Shown here piece after piece: positions 33,835 through 43,243 of a stretch of DNA of 64,000 nucleotides (the stretch's first letter is position 1; every line of letters begins with the position of its first letter). The notes under the pieces are model-generated. The model saw nothing but the letters and a program-made list of their open reading frames with translations. It was not told the DNA's origin and did no database searches. The position numbers were made by a program, and so were the translations under genes. Where the stretch lies: NCBI RefSeq assembly GCF_026616195.1, contig NZ_JANHDH010000001.1, positions 620,001 through 684,000 of the forward strand. Reading direction: 5' to 3'. The stretch is from Haloarchaeobius amylolyticus. GTDB taxonomy: Archaea; Halobacteriota; Halobacteria; Halobacteriales; Natrialbaceae.

Positions 33835-35262
33835 ATGCGTCTTGGCCAGACATCCGCCATCTTCTTCATCTCCAAGTTTCTCGGCTCTATCATTGGCTTC
33901 GCTGCATCTGTAGTACTAGCACGAATTCTCGGCGAGGCTGTTCTAGGACAGTACGCAACAGTTCTCGCCCTTGTTGCTTGGCTGACCATTGCGGGAAAGG
34001 TCGGCCTGTCTGAGTCCATCACTAAGCGCCTCAGCGAGGGAGAAGAGGTGGCGGAGTACGTCGGTGCTGGCCTTCTGGCGACAAGTGGTATCGGTATCTT
34101 GGTCCTTGGAGTAACCGTCTTTCTCCGAGACTGGGTGAATGCCTATGTCGGCACTCCTGTCACTTTCCTCTTAATCATCATGGTACTTACGTCACTGCTC
34201 AATTCCTTTGGGAGCGCAGCGATCCAAGGTCGCCATCTCGTCCACATCTCTTCAATCCTCTCGACGCTAGCGCAACTCATCCGGAGTAGCGTCCAAATCA
34301 CTCTTCTGTTCGCGGGGGCTGGGCTCCAAGCAATGCTTGCCGCTTATGCACTTTCCCGAGCGATTCCAGGTTTCATATCTTTCAAGTATATCGGGGTTCG
34401 CCCGGCATTCCCATCGCGACGGCACTTCACATCGTTATTCGACTTCGCCAAATTCTCTTGGCTTGGTAATGTCCAATCCCGGGTGTTCAATACGCTTGAC
34501 ATCCTACTCCTGAAGTTATTCGTTGCGTCGGGATTCGTGGGAATCTACTCGGCTGCTTGGTCAATCGGCATGGTCCTTGACCTGTTCGGAGACGCTATCC
34601 GCGCGGCCATGTTCCCAGAGATGAGCAAGGTTTCGAGTTCCCATGATGATAGTTCGGTTGCCACGTTGACAGAAAATGCTCTCACTTATACAGGGCTGTT
34701 ACTGATTCCCGGCTTCGTCGGTGGCCTCATCGTCGGAGACAGACTGCTACGTATCTATGGGGAGGGCTTCGTAATTGGTACCGAGGTGCTCGCAATCCTC
34801 TTGTTCGCTCTCCTTATATATACATACACAAAGCAGCTGTTGAACACGCTTAACGCGGTTAATAGACCAGACCTCGCGTTCCGAACGAACGCTGTGTTTA
34901 TCGGCTCAAATATCGTGCTAAATCTGGTCCTCATCTATTTGTATGAGTGGGTTGGTGCAGCAGTCGCAACGCTCCTCTCAGGAATCGTCGGTATCGTGGT
35001 TTCTGCACGGTACGTGAATCAACTGATTGACGTGCAGACCCCCGTAGGTGAGATTGGCCGACAGTGGGTAGCGGCAATTGCAATGGGTAGTATCGTCTAC
35101 GCTGTCCGGGCATTCACGGAGGGCCATCCTCTCACCAGCTTTAACGCGGCGTACGTTACCTGCCTTGTCAGCCTCGGGGCGGCGGTCTACTTCGGATTGC
35201 TGTTGGCTATCTCTTCGCAGTTTCGGATGACGATAGTCGATAACCTCCCAGTTGAGATATAG
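33835..35262 (+). CDS. Wzx/AglR-like polysaccharide flippase
   Basis: A 475-aa polytopic protein with about 12-14 hydrophobic spans, of the MATE-like MOP flippase superfamily. The start MRLGQTSAIFFISKFLGSIIGFAASVVLARILG and the FDFAKFSWLGNVQSRVFNTLDILLLKLF segment are typical of archaeal oligosaccharide flippases. It would move the lipid-linked glycan to the outer face before AglB transfers it, as proposed for AglR in Haloferax. The gene is AT-richer than aglB, like the rest of the central island. It follows the broken GT2 copy and is convergent with a GT4 gene. Confidence 0.88.
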   Translation: MRLGQTSAIFFISKFLGSIIGFAASVVLARILGEAVLGQYATVLALVAWLTIAGKVGLSESITKRLSEGEEVAEYVGAGLLATSGIGILVLGVTVFLRDWVNAYVGTPVTFLLIIMVLTSLLNSFGSAAIQGRHLVHISSILSTLAQLIRSSVQITLLFAGAGLQAMLAAYALSRAIPGFISFKYIGVRPAFPSRRHFTSLFDFAKFSWLGNVQSRVFNTLDILLLKLFVASGFVGIYSAAWSIGMVLDLFGDAIRAAMFPEMSKVSSSHDDSSVATLTENALTYTGLLLIPGFVGGLIVGDRLLRIYGEGFVIGTEVLAILLFALLIYTYTKQLLNTLNAVNRPDLAFRTNAVFIGSNIVLNLVLIYLYEWVGAAVATLLSGIVGIVVSARYVNQLIDVQTPVGEIGRQWVAAIAMGSIVYAVRAFTEGHPLTSFNAAYVTCLVSLGAAVYFGLLLAISSQFRMTIVDNLPVEI

Positions 35263-35758
35263 TGTGACACACTGAGGCTCCAGAGTTCTTCGTCGGATTA
35301 TATAGTCCAAATTTTAAGATGTAACTGTTTCTCATCAGCACCCTGATTATGTGCGAACGCCTCAAAGAGCGAAATATCACTGGTTCGCCATTTACTGACG
35401 TGCTCATGCCATCTTGTTCTGCTATCATTTAACACAAGGATATTTTTGACCTGACCCGGACGCGACCAACTATTGTTTGAAACTCTGACCGTTATGTAAG
35501 TCCGTATTTTTCGACGAGTGTACAGTCTGGCGTTTGGTGCATCGTCGTAGAATAAGTCACGTGGTTTCTCTGAACCACTGGGGAATCGTCGGCGTTGATC
35601 TAAGCGTGATTTCGGCAGTTGGTAGTGATCGACAACAGAAACAGTTGTTTGCTGCCAACCTGTCACTAATGATTTTTACTCACGGCTATAAAATACTGTC
35701 TGCCTCTGAGAATGTCCTCAGACAAGTCTTGGCGTCAGCGTAAGACCTTCCTTGAATA
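35263..35758. other. About 500 bases without a clear gene
   Basis: This lies between two convergent genes. The longest open frame (35298-35666, minus, 122 codons, MTGWQQTTVSVVDHYQLPKS) is basic, unlike haloarchaeal proteins. It reads like decayed DNA, perhaps a remnant of a mobile element or an old gene. I could not match it to a family. No repeat or terminal inverted repeat was seen. Confidence 0.4.
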
Positions 35759-36877
35759 TCAGTCTTCATCCAGAGTGGACCATCCAAGTCGCTCCATGAT
35801 GGTGGCTCCGATGCGCTCGATTGAGAACGCCTGTTCGTACGTTTCGCGGCCTTTTGACCCGATTTCTTTACGGAGATCAGGATTTTCTCGGAGTGTCAGA
35901 ATAGCTTCGGCCAATGCGTCTCCATTGGCGGGTGGCACAAGGTATATATCTTCACCGTGTTCGAACCATTCGCGGACCCCGCGTGCGTCCATAGTCACAA
36001 CTGCGGTACCGGCGGCGACCGCTTCGGACACCTTGTTGGTGATGCTCGCATCGGAACGCATGTCGTCGGCGAAGATCCCGAGGGCGATATCCCCACTTGC
36101 TGCGGCCACAGAGAGTTCCTCCCAGGGGACTCTCCCATGGAAACTGACATCATTAAGACCGCGCTGGTCAACCAGACTTTGAATGCGCTTCCTTTCTGGA
36201 CCTTCGCCGTAGAACTCGAAACAGACGTCCTCATCCCGAAGCCTTTCAGCCGCGTCGATTACAGTGTCGAGACCATGGTGCGGGAGGAAATTCCCCCAGT
36301 AGACAACAGTGAACTCCTCAGCCGCATCCTCCATATTATCTGGATGGAACCAAGTGTCTTCAGCACCAACTGGCACCCCGAGTAGTTTCTTTCTAGGAAG
36401 ATTGTAGTAGTCAGTATAGAGGTCGCTGAAGGCGTCAGTTTCCGTGAGGTTCAGGTCCGGCAACCTCAGGGCAAAGTACTCAATCAAGTACACAATCTTC
36501 ACCTTCCAGTCGTCGTAGTCGCGCAATTCGACGGTCCGCGCGAGTGAGACGAATAGGTCGTAGACCAGCGTCGCTCCCAAGCGCCATGCTAACAGGGCAG
36601 CGATTGGGAGAATGAGTGGATTAAATTTTGTGACAAGGATGGCGTCAATCTCATCTTCACTCTCTCGAGTTATTCGCCGAACGCCCCGCCAGATACGCAA
36701 ATAATACACCGGCAATAGTGAGAGTTTCTTTGGACCCAAGAACAATGGTTCGTCCCGGTACCTGCACTCATGGACGGTAACTCCTTGAGCCCGAAGCCCG
36801 TCGCGGAGCGACACCTCACGGTAGTAATCACCGTTATAATCTCCGAGTAAAATAACGGTTCGACCATCATCGTCCAT
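35759..36877 (-). CDS. Family 4 (GT-B) glycosyltransferase, 372 aa
   Basis: The N-terminal half (MDDDGRTVILLGDYNGDYYREVSLRDGL, residues 1-170) is a Rossmann-like acceptor domain with two hydrophobic membrane-associating segments. The C-terminal domain has the GT4 nucleotide-sugar signature TVVYWGNFLPHHGLDTVIDAAE, FYGEGPERKRIQSLV, VSFHGRVPWEEL and the ASITNKVSEAVAAGTAVVTMDA segment that replaces the E-x7-E loop. The sugar is unknown. It is a typical surface-glycan transferase. It is convergent with the flippase gene and follows the phosphatase-fold gene on the same strand. Confidence 0.87.
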   Translation of the reverse strand: MDDDGRTVILLGDYNGDYYREVSLRDGLRAQGVTVHECRYRDEPLFLGPKKLSLLPVYYLRIWRGVRRITRESEDEIDAILVTKFNPLILPIAALLAWRLGATLVYDLFVSLARTVELRDYDDWKVKIVYLIEYFALRLPDLNLTETDAFSDLYTDYYNLPRKKLLGVPVGAEDTWFHPDNMEDAAEEFTVVYWGNFLPHHGLDTVIDAAERLRDEDVCFEFYGEGPERKRIQSLVDQRGLNDVSFHGRVPWEELSVAAASGDIALGIFADDMRSDASITNKVSEAVAAGTAVVTMDARGVREWFEHGEDIYLVPPANGDALAEAILTLRENPDLRKEIGSKGRETYEQAFSIERIGATIMERLGWSTLDED

Positions 36878-37004
36878 CGTTGAGTCGCGGTATATTCGGG
36901 GGAGCGAAAAGGCTGCCGATTAGTGGTGACGTTCCTGAGGGCCAATTCCCGACAGCATTACCGACCAGTGGGGCATTCCTGTGCCCAGTCACTGATTCCC
37001 GGTA

Positions 37005-38180
37005 CTACAGATATCCGAGATGTTCCAGCTCTTCGCGGGCCTCCTCGGAAATTTCTTCCGTTCCTTTGGAAAGTCGAATCGAGAGGTCATCAATCTCCTG
37101 AATGTACTCTCTGGCCTCGGAAGGAGTGAATCCAGGGTCCCCAAACGTTCTCGTTGGCCGGAGATGGTGGTAGAGCGCACCGAAAGCGCGGAACACATCC
37201 CTCCCTCGAAGCGGATTGAATAACGGAGCCTGACGGAACGCATGTACGCCGAGACCAGGGACACTTGTCTCATTAAACACTACTCCACCGTTGGCATCCC
37301 AGACGCTCCGAAGATTCTGATCGTAGTAGTTCTGGAACGAGAACTCCTCAAGACTGTGGGGTTTGTCACGGTGTTCGCACAGTCGGTACGGAGGACTTCC
37401 GTCAGTGAATACCGAGTCACCAGGCATCGTCCATGGTTTCTCCTCGTCTAACGCGTCAATGATTGTTGGAAGGATATCGACGTGACTCATAAACTCTGGA
37501 ACTACGGGCTGACTCGAGGAATCCGGACATCTGATAACTGTTGGGACCTCGACGAGCTCCGGCACTAAGGGGTCGCCATGACTCTGCTCACTGTACTCAC
37601 CGAGCAGTTCCCCGTGGTCAGAGGTGAATATCACCAAGGTCTCGTCCAAGAGTCCGGCCGAATCCAGTTCGTCGAGACGCTGTCGAAAGCGTTCTCCCAC
37701 CTGTTTACTGGCTGCTTCGTAATCGGATCGAATCCGGCTCCACTCTACGTTTTTCCCGCCAAAGTACTCTTGGGGTCCGACATCGATGTCCTTGTAGCTT
37801 GAATAATTATATGGTGCGTGCGTCGTCATGTCCCGCTCCAAGACAATGAACGGTTCTTCAAGACTTTCGACAGGGTTTGATGTGTCTTGTTCCATTCCTA
37901 GCACTTTAGCCAGTTCGGTGTTGTAAATCTGGAAGAAGCGGGTATCATAGGTCTCTGCGACGGCGTTCAAATAGTTGAACCGTGGCTCAAGCCTGTTTGT
38001 AAACGCATGTGTTTGATGCTGGTAGGGATAAAGTCCAGATACGATACTCGAGAACCCCTCCGGGGAGATTGTTCCAGATGAAACAGTTGGGACGTATTCC
38101 CCAACTTCCTTGACGGAATCTGGGAGATAGTCGTCTCTCAAGGCGTCTGCGGCAAAGATGTAGACGTTGTTTATACTCAT
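37005..38180 (-). CDS. Alkaline-phosphatase/sulfatase-fold enzyme 1, 391 aa
   Basis: The fold is shown by the N-terminal metal strand VYIFAADALRDDYLP, the LYPYQHQTHAF segment and the C-terminal metal pair FTSDHGELLGEY and HGDP. The nucleophile region reads SGTISPEGFSS, so the sulfatase Cys/Ser-x-Pro-x-Arg motif is not intact (S39-P-E-G) and formylglycine is not expected. It may be a phosphatase or a phospho/sulfo-transferase acting on the glycan or its lipid. The tail ends EELEHLGYL, a motif shared with the other two members in this cluster. It is 127 bases upstream of the GT4 gene on the same strand. Confidence 0.82.
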   Translation of the reverse strand: MSINNVYIFAADALRDDYLPDSVKEVGEYVPTVSSGTISPEGFSSIVSGLYPYQHQTHAFTNRLEPRFNYLNAVAETYDTRFFQIYNTELAKVLGMEQDTSNPVESLEEPFIVLERDMTTHAPYNYSSYKDIDVGPQEYFGGKNVEWSRIRSDYEAASKQVGERFRQRLDELDSAGLLDETLVIFTSDHGELLGEYSEQSHGDPLVPELVEVPTVIRCPDSSSQPVVPEFMSHVDILPTIIDALDEEKPWTMPGDSVFTDGSPPYRLCEHRDKPHSLEEFSFQNYYDQNLRSVWDANGGVVFNETSVPGLGVHAFRQAPLFNPLRGRDVFRAFGALYHHLRPTRTFGDPGFTPSEAREYIQEIDDLSIRLSKGTEEISEEAREELEHLGYL

Positions 38181-38428
38181 GGGTGGGCTTGGTCATATCA
38201 CGAAATAACTTTTGTGAATAGTAGTCGATTTTCTCGTTGTGGAGTCCAGATGCAGTCATGAACTCACTTGGTGAGTCAACGCACACATCCAATATAATGA
38301 TAATATGTTTGGACTCATCAAGTTTATAATAAATCAGATGGTGGGGAATTTAAATGGGGGGACATGATGGCAATTGACTGTCCCATAGTAGCCATAAGAC
38401 ATAAATTTGGATAAAATAAGGGCTATCT

Positions 38429-39307
38429 ATGATTCGCAGGGTTCGTCAATTATATCATAATGATGGCGTTGTACGTGTGCTTTGGGGTGTTAACGATTAT
38501 ATACAAAATCACCTATTCACTTCTCTTAGTGGCTTCTTATCAGGCGACCTAATTTGGGAGAAGGACTGGGATGTACTTTGTATACTTGATGGATGCCGTG
38601 TCGATACCTTCAGAAACGTCTACGATAGAAACTGTGAATCCCTAACATCAGTAGGTTCAACAAGCAGTGAGTGGATCCAGAGCACTTTTGTTAACCAACA
38701 GTATCAGGATTTGTCTGAAGTGGGATATATATCTGCAAACCCGCACGCTTCTAATCTTGACCCGGACCAGTTTGGAGAACTGTGCTTAGTCGGAGTTCAA
38801 GAAACCGATTATGGAGTTGAAACGGTTCCACCTGACGTACTAACAGACCTCGCGATTAATTGCTGGCACAACAGAGACGATATCAGTCGGCTCGTCGTTC
38901 ACTACATGCAACCGCACGTGCCGTTCCGGTCTCGTCCAGAGTGGTTCACATCGAATGTTGGTGAAGATAGCTGGGGGGCTGACATCTGGAAACAGATCCG
39001 GTACGACTTGGACAGGGAGGCCTTGTTTGAAGCGTATCGTGATAATTTGGACTGGGTACTCGGTGAGGATGGAATCACTACCCTGATCAACTCAATCGAC
39101 GCGAAGGTTGCCCTTACGGCAGACCATGGTAATGCTGCCGGCGAATGGAACGTGTATGGCCACCCGTTTGGGGCGCCTACTAAGGAAGTCCGCCATGTTC
39201 CTTGGGCCGAGATTTCAGCGAACAAATCTTCGGGCTATTCGACGAGTGAAGTTGATGTCAAGGATTTTGATGCAGAAGAGCAATTAGATGCTCTTGGATA
39301 TAAATAA
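38429..39307 (+). CDS. Alkaline-phosphatase-fold enzyme 2, 292 aa
   Basis: A shorter member (292 aa) with WDVLCILDGCRVDTFRNVY as the first metal strand, STSSEWIQSTF at the nucleophile position, LVVHYMQPHVPF in the middle and ALTADHGNAAGEWNVYGHP as the C-terminal metal ligands. It is of the haloarchaeal type with no formylglycine motif. It may be trimmed relative to enzymes 1 and 3, missing part of the central insertion. It ends QLDALGYK. It is AT-rich, and AT-rich DNA (38181-38428) separates it from the divergent enzyme 1 gene; that gap probably holds both promoters. Confidence 0.78.
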   Translation: MIRRVRQLYHNDGVVRVLWGVNDYIQNHLFTSLSGFLSGDLIWEKDWDVLCILDGCRVDTFRNVYDRNCESLTSVGSTSSEWIQSTFVNQQYQDLSEVGYISANPHASNLDPDQFGELCLVGVQETDYGVETVPPDVLTDLAINCWHNRDDISRLVVHYMQPHVPFRSRPEWFTSNVGEDSWGADIWKQIRYDLDREALFEAYRDNLDWVLGEDGITTLINSIDAKVALTADHGNAAGEWNVYGHPFGAPTKEVRHVPWAEISANKSSGYSTSEVDVKDFDAEEQLDALGYK

Positions 39308-39508
39308 TGGAAATTATATTAATGTGAATCAGTCTGTCCCTAGGTGAAACCAGCCAACTTCCTTCGGATTTCTCGAACTGACGTGAGAACCAGAAATAAT
39401 AAAATATTCACCATTATTCCTCCCCTCAGATTTTTATAAGGAATCTATTAGGAAATCGATTGGGGAGAAAGGAGTACAGATTTATCCCCGGACCCGATAC
39501 ACAGGCAT

Positions 39509-40960
39509 ATGAAATCATCAGTGGAAGAGCCCAACATATTATTAGTTGTCTGTGATACTTTGCGTCCAGATTATATTTCTCCTTACAATAAGGAACGTGA
39601 AACACCCTTCTTTGATCGATTCGCGGAGTCTGGGACTATCTTTGAGCAGGCTTTCGCGGCAGGTCCAGGATCGTCTATCTCCCACGCGGCACTTTTCAGC
39701 GGGCAATACCCCTCCACCAACGGAGTCGGTGGACAAGTTGACTTCCCGCCGACGAAACCCCATATCGCAGATTTATTACGAGAGGCAGGGTATACCACGT
39801 TTGGTATGCCTGGCCCCTCACGAATTGGGTCACACTGGAACTACGATCGGGGATTTGAAGAGTATCTTGAAAAATGGAAGGATATTCCCTCTTCAATTAG
39901 TTTCGGAGATTTGAAAAGAGGTATCGAAAATCCTTCGTTGGTGAGTCCGATGCCTAAAGAGGTTTTGCGGCGCGCAGTATACGGAGATGACGATTTTACT
40001 TCATATCTAATTGATGTATTTAGTAACAAGACGCAGTCCCTTGAGGAACCGTGGTTCTCTTTCATAAATATTACAACGGCTCATGGGCCATATAATCCTC
40101 CCCGTCCGTATAAACAAAAGAAGGTCCCAGAGTTAAATCGGTCTAAATTAGGATTCTTAGAGCCGATTACTTCCGAGTATATCAGCCGCCAAGACGTACA
40201 TTTGGATAAAATTACTGAGATGAACGACCCCAGTGGATTTGCGAAACTGCTCGCCGACTCTCAACACCTGTCCACTGCGGAACTTGAGACGATGCGCGCC
40301 CTATATGAAGCGTCTGTAGATTATCTTGATAATCAGCTTTCGAGGCTCTTCGGGCGTCTCGAATCTTCTGGAGCACTTGATAATACAATTGTTGTCCTAG
40401 TATCTGACCATGGTGAACATTTAGGAGAGAATGGATTAACCCGACACATGTACTTCCACTTCGAACCATGTCTCCACGTACCACTAATGATGTCTGGTCC
40501 CAGCATCCCTGCTGGCTCTACCCGATCCGACTTTGTCTCTCTCATTGATATCCTCCCGACATTATGTGGGAAATCTAATATAGCTGTCCCAGCCTCTGTA
40601 GATGGTCAAGATCTTTTCGAAGCACCCCCCCGCGACGCAGTGTTTGCCGAGAACGGTGTCCGCGAAACGCCGACAGTGTTCGAGGACCACCTCCCGCCGG
40701 AGATGGTCGACCGACTCGGGAGAGGCCTAAAGAGTATCCGGACGACTGAACATCTCTACACTATCGATTCCTCCGGTGAAGAACGACTTTACGATCGCGA
40801 ATCTGAGACAGAATTACCGAATCCAGATCCGGAGTCACTCACGCGCTACCGTAACCGGGTCCACGAAACCCTCGGAACGGAGTTTCCCCCCGGTTCACAA
40901 GAAGAAAGCTACAGCGAGGCTATCAGGCAGGACCTTGAACACCTCGGATATCTTGAGTGA
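39509..40960 (+). CDS. Alkaline-phosphatase/sulfatase-fold enzyme 3, 483 aa
   Basis: The largest of the three. It has NILLVVCDTLRPDYISPY (metal strand), AGPGSSISHAALFSGQYPS at the nucleophile (S55-S-I-S-H, no Cys-x-Pro-x-Arg), FSFINITTAHGPYNPP, and LVSDHGEHLGENGLTRHMYFHFEPCLHVPLM with both C-terminal metal ligands. It follows the sulfatase/phosphoglycerol transferase-like fold; substrate unknown, with a role in glycan decoration likely. It ends IRQDLEHLGYLE. Its TGA overlaps a GTG of the GT61 gene, so the two are probably coupled. Confidence 0.85.
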   Translation: MKSSVEEPNILLVVCDTLRPDYISPYNKERETPFFDRFAESGTIFEQAFAAGPGSSISHAALFSGQYPSTNGVGGQVDFPPTKPHIADLLREAGYTTFGMPGPSRIGSHWNYDRGFEEYLEKWKDIPSSISFGDLKRGIENPSLVSPMPKEVLRRAVYGDDDFTSYLIDVFSNKTQSLEEPWFSFINITTAHGPYNPPRPYKQKKVPELNRSKLGFLEPITSEYISRQDVHLDKITEMNDPSGFAKLLADSQHLSTAELETMRALYEASVDYLDNQLSRLFGRLESSGALDNTIVVLVSDHGEHLGENGLTRHMYFHFEPCLHVPLMMSGPSIPAGSTRSDFVSLIDILPTLCGKSNIAVPASVDGQDLFEAPPRDAVFAENGVRETPTVFEDHLPPEMVDRLGRGLKSIRTTEHLYTIDSSGEERLYDRESETELPNPDPESLTRYRNRVHETLGTEFPPGSQEESYSEAIRQDLEHLGYLE

Positions 40961-40965
40961 TATTG

Positions 40966-42123
40966 ATGTTACGGAGACTGTATCGCCGGGCCAGGCCGGA
41001 ACTTGCGGACGCTTACCGCCGTTTACTCGGGTCCCGTCTGCTGACCCGTGACGAGTTGCTCGCTAACCCACCGGAGGGATGCAGGGTTTTCAACTTCGGG
41101 GCTGTGGAGCAGTACACGTTTAATCGACCGCGTCACACCGGGCCGCTTCCCAACGCGATCGCGGCAAAGGTAGGCGAGTGGACTGTCCCCAAGCCGTTCG
41201 TCGCGGAGATAACCGACGCGACCGTGATTGGTCCGTCGCCGCTCGTAACCGTCGATAAGCGAATCCTCCTCGAATCAACCCGTGGTACGTACCCACGGCT
41301 GCTCGATTCATCAGTACGGGCATTGGCCGCAGGACAACTCCCCGTCCAGACACGGTTCCAGCGACCTACAATGCGGTACGACGACCCACTGTTCTTGTTT
41401 GTTGGACCGTGGGCGACCGAGTACTTCCACTGGATAACCGACTATCTGGTCAAGGTGTTTTCGCTAGAGGCCTACTGCGAGCGAACTGGCGTAGACCCTC
41501 TCGTTCTGATTCCGTCGGACCCTCCGAGTTGGGTGCTTGATTCGCTCTCGCTAGCCGGTATTGGTTCAGACCGGCTCAGGGAGTGGTCCGGCGGGAGGGC
41601 ACAAGCCCACCAAATCATTATTGGCTCGGCACGGTACCGAAGCTCGCCAAAATCGGGCGAGTATATATACTCTCCGGCCGCCCTAAAACGACTCGGCGAG
41701 CGGATTCGGTCCGCTGTTACAACCAATATGGACGAAGGAGGACGACGGCTGTATGTATCACGGTCAGATGCACCTAATCGCCGGGTCCAGAACGAGACAG
41801 ACCTCTTGACAGTCCTTGATCAATATGGATTCGAGCGGTTCGTTCCCGGTGAACACAGCTTTGAAGAACAAGTCCGGCGTTTCGCGGAGGCAGAAACCAT
41901 TCTCGGTCCTCATGGGGCAGGGCTAACGAATATGATATTTTCAACCGATGCTAAAATAATTGAACTGTTCGGGTCTTACGAAAATGCATGTTTTTTTACG
42001 CTCGCACGAGGTATCGGGTTTGACTACGTAAGCGTTTCCTGCGAATCTGATGGGTCAGACATTGTCGTCAACCCGAAGGCTGTCAAGTCTTTACTGGCGG
42101 AATTACTCTCCCAGCATGGGTGA
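40966..42123 (+). CDS. GT61-family (DUF563) glycosyltransferase
   Basis: A 385-aa enzyme if ATG 40966 ([12 protein letters not shown]) is used. A GTG at 40957 overlapping the upstream TGA would add three residues and is equally possible. The family is shown by [40 protein letters not shown] and the C-terminal [13 protein letters not shown] motif, as in EOGT and plant GT61 xylosyl/arabinosyltransferases. A UDP-xylose-synthase-like gene is its convergent neighbour, so transfer of a pentose is an attractive inference. Their 3' ends overlap by 21 bases. Confidence 0.85.
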   Translation: MLRRLYRRARPELADAYRRLLGSRLLTRDELLANPPEGCRVFNFGAVEQYTFNRPRHTGPLPNAIAAKVGEWTVPKPFVAEITDATVIGPSPLVTVDKRILLESTRGTYPRLLDSSVRALAAGQLPVQTRFQRPTMRYDDPLFLFVGPWATEYFHWITDYLVKVFSLEAYCERTGVDPLVLIPSDPPSWVLDSLSLAGIGSDRLREWSGGRAQAHQIIIGSARYRSSPKSGEYIYSPAALKRLGERIRSAVTTNMDEGGRRLYVSRSDAPNRRVQNETDLLTVLDQYGFERFVPGEHSFEEQVRRFAEAETILGPHGAGLTNMIFSTDAKIIELFGSYENACFFTLARGIGFDYVSVSCESDGSDIVVNPKAVKSLLAELLSQHG

Positions 42124-43074
42124 GGCACTGGCCTTGTGTGTGGTCTTCACGTATTCGATAGTCCGCTCAAGCCCATTCTTCAGATCAACCTCCGGCTCAA
42201 AGCCGAGAATGTCTCGTGCTTTGGTGAGGTCGGGGCGGCGCTTTGCCGGGTCGTCCTCAGGTAGCGGCTTGTGGGTCAGACCGCTATCGGTGTCACAGAG
42301 GGATAGAACCGTCTCAGCGAGCTCGTTGATGGATACCTCCTGTTCACTTCCGATATTAACGACCTCTCCCTGAAGATCTTCGGCATCCATCAGTCTCCGG
42401 AGTCCTCGAATCAAGTCGTCGACGAAGCAAAACGCCCGGGTCTGCGAGCCGTCACCGTACACCGTTAGGTCTCGCCCTGTGAGTGCTTGGGTGACGAAGT
42501 TCGGAATCACACGTCCATCGTCGGGACGCATACGAGGGCCATAGGTATTGAAGATACGTGCTGTCCGAACGTCAAGGTCATACTCCTGTTCATAGGCGAC
42601 TGTGAGCGTCTCACCGAACCGTTTTGATTCGTCGTAACAGCCACGGGGACCACGTATGTTCACGTTTCCAGTGTACGACTCCTCTTGTGGATGGACTTTC
42701 GGGTCCCCATATACCTCGCTTGTGCTTGCAAAGAGCATTTTTGCCTCACACGCGACAGCGTGGTCAAGGAGGTTGCGCGTTCCCTCCGTGTTAGTAAGAG
42801 CGATTCTGACAGGAAAATCAGTGAAGTCCTGTGGAGAAGCGCGGGACGCAAGGTGATATATTTCGTCGACTGGTGGGAGAGCAAGCGGTTGTCGGATGTC
42901 TACCTCTTGTAATTCAAACCGCGGGTTGTCCAGAAGATGATCTATATTCCCTGACCGCCCACTCCCGAAGTTGTCGATGCAGTATACTCTGTACCCCTCA
43001 TCAAGCAAGGTGTCACAGAGGTGGCTTCCGATAAAACCGGCACCGCCGGCTACGAGAGCTCTTTGTGGAGTCAT
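42103..43074 (-). CDS. UDP-glucuronate decarboxylase-like NAD-dependent SDR
   Basis: An extended SDR of 323 residues with the NAD motif [10 protein letters not shown], the [10 protein letters not shown] segment and the [11 protein letters not shown] catalytic segment. The last is characteristic of UDP-xylose synthases (UXS), where Tyr and Lys of YxxxK are catalytic. The arginine-rich [16 protein letters not shown] loop fits the same group. It would convert UDP-glucuronate to UDP-xylose (or a 4-keto intermediate), although other 4,6-dehydratase/epimerase functions cannot be excluded. It is on the opposite strand to the GT61 gene, convergent with a 21-base overlap. Confidence 0.85.
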   Translation of the reverse strand: MTPQRALVAGGAGFIGSHLCDTLLDEGYRVYCIDNFGSGRSGNIDHLLDNPRFELQEVDIRQPLALPPVDEIYHLASRASPQDFTDFPVRIALTNTEGTRNLLDHAVACEAKMLFASTSEVYGDPKVHPQEESYTGNVNIRGPRGCYDESKRFGETLTVAYEQEYDLDVRTARIFNTYGPRMRPDDGRVIPNFVTQALTGRDLTVYGDGSQTRAFCFVDDLIRGLRRLMDAEDLQGEVVNIGSEQEVSINELAETVLSLCDTDSGLTHKPLPEDDPAKRRPDLTKARDILGFEPEVDLKNGLERTIEYVKTTHKASASPMLGE

Positions 43075-43243
43075 ACAATAGCCTATCTATTTGGCCTATA
43101 AATTCTATTCGGAAGCGCAACCTCGTTTGGACGAAGGAGACTGCAATTGGAGATGGCTGTTATGTCTAACAGAGAACCCTCAGACCAGCGGTCACCGTGG
43201 ACCAAAACTGCTATACGAATTCTTAATCAACTGTGAACGAATC

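Noticed and set aside
33527-34013. Intact small genes after the GT2 gene
   Set aside because: These frames are pieces of a decayed GT2 duplicate or overlap the flippase gene start.
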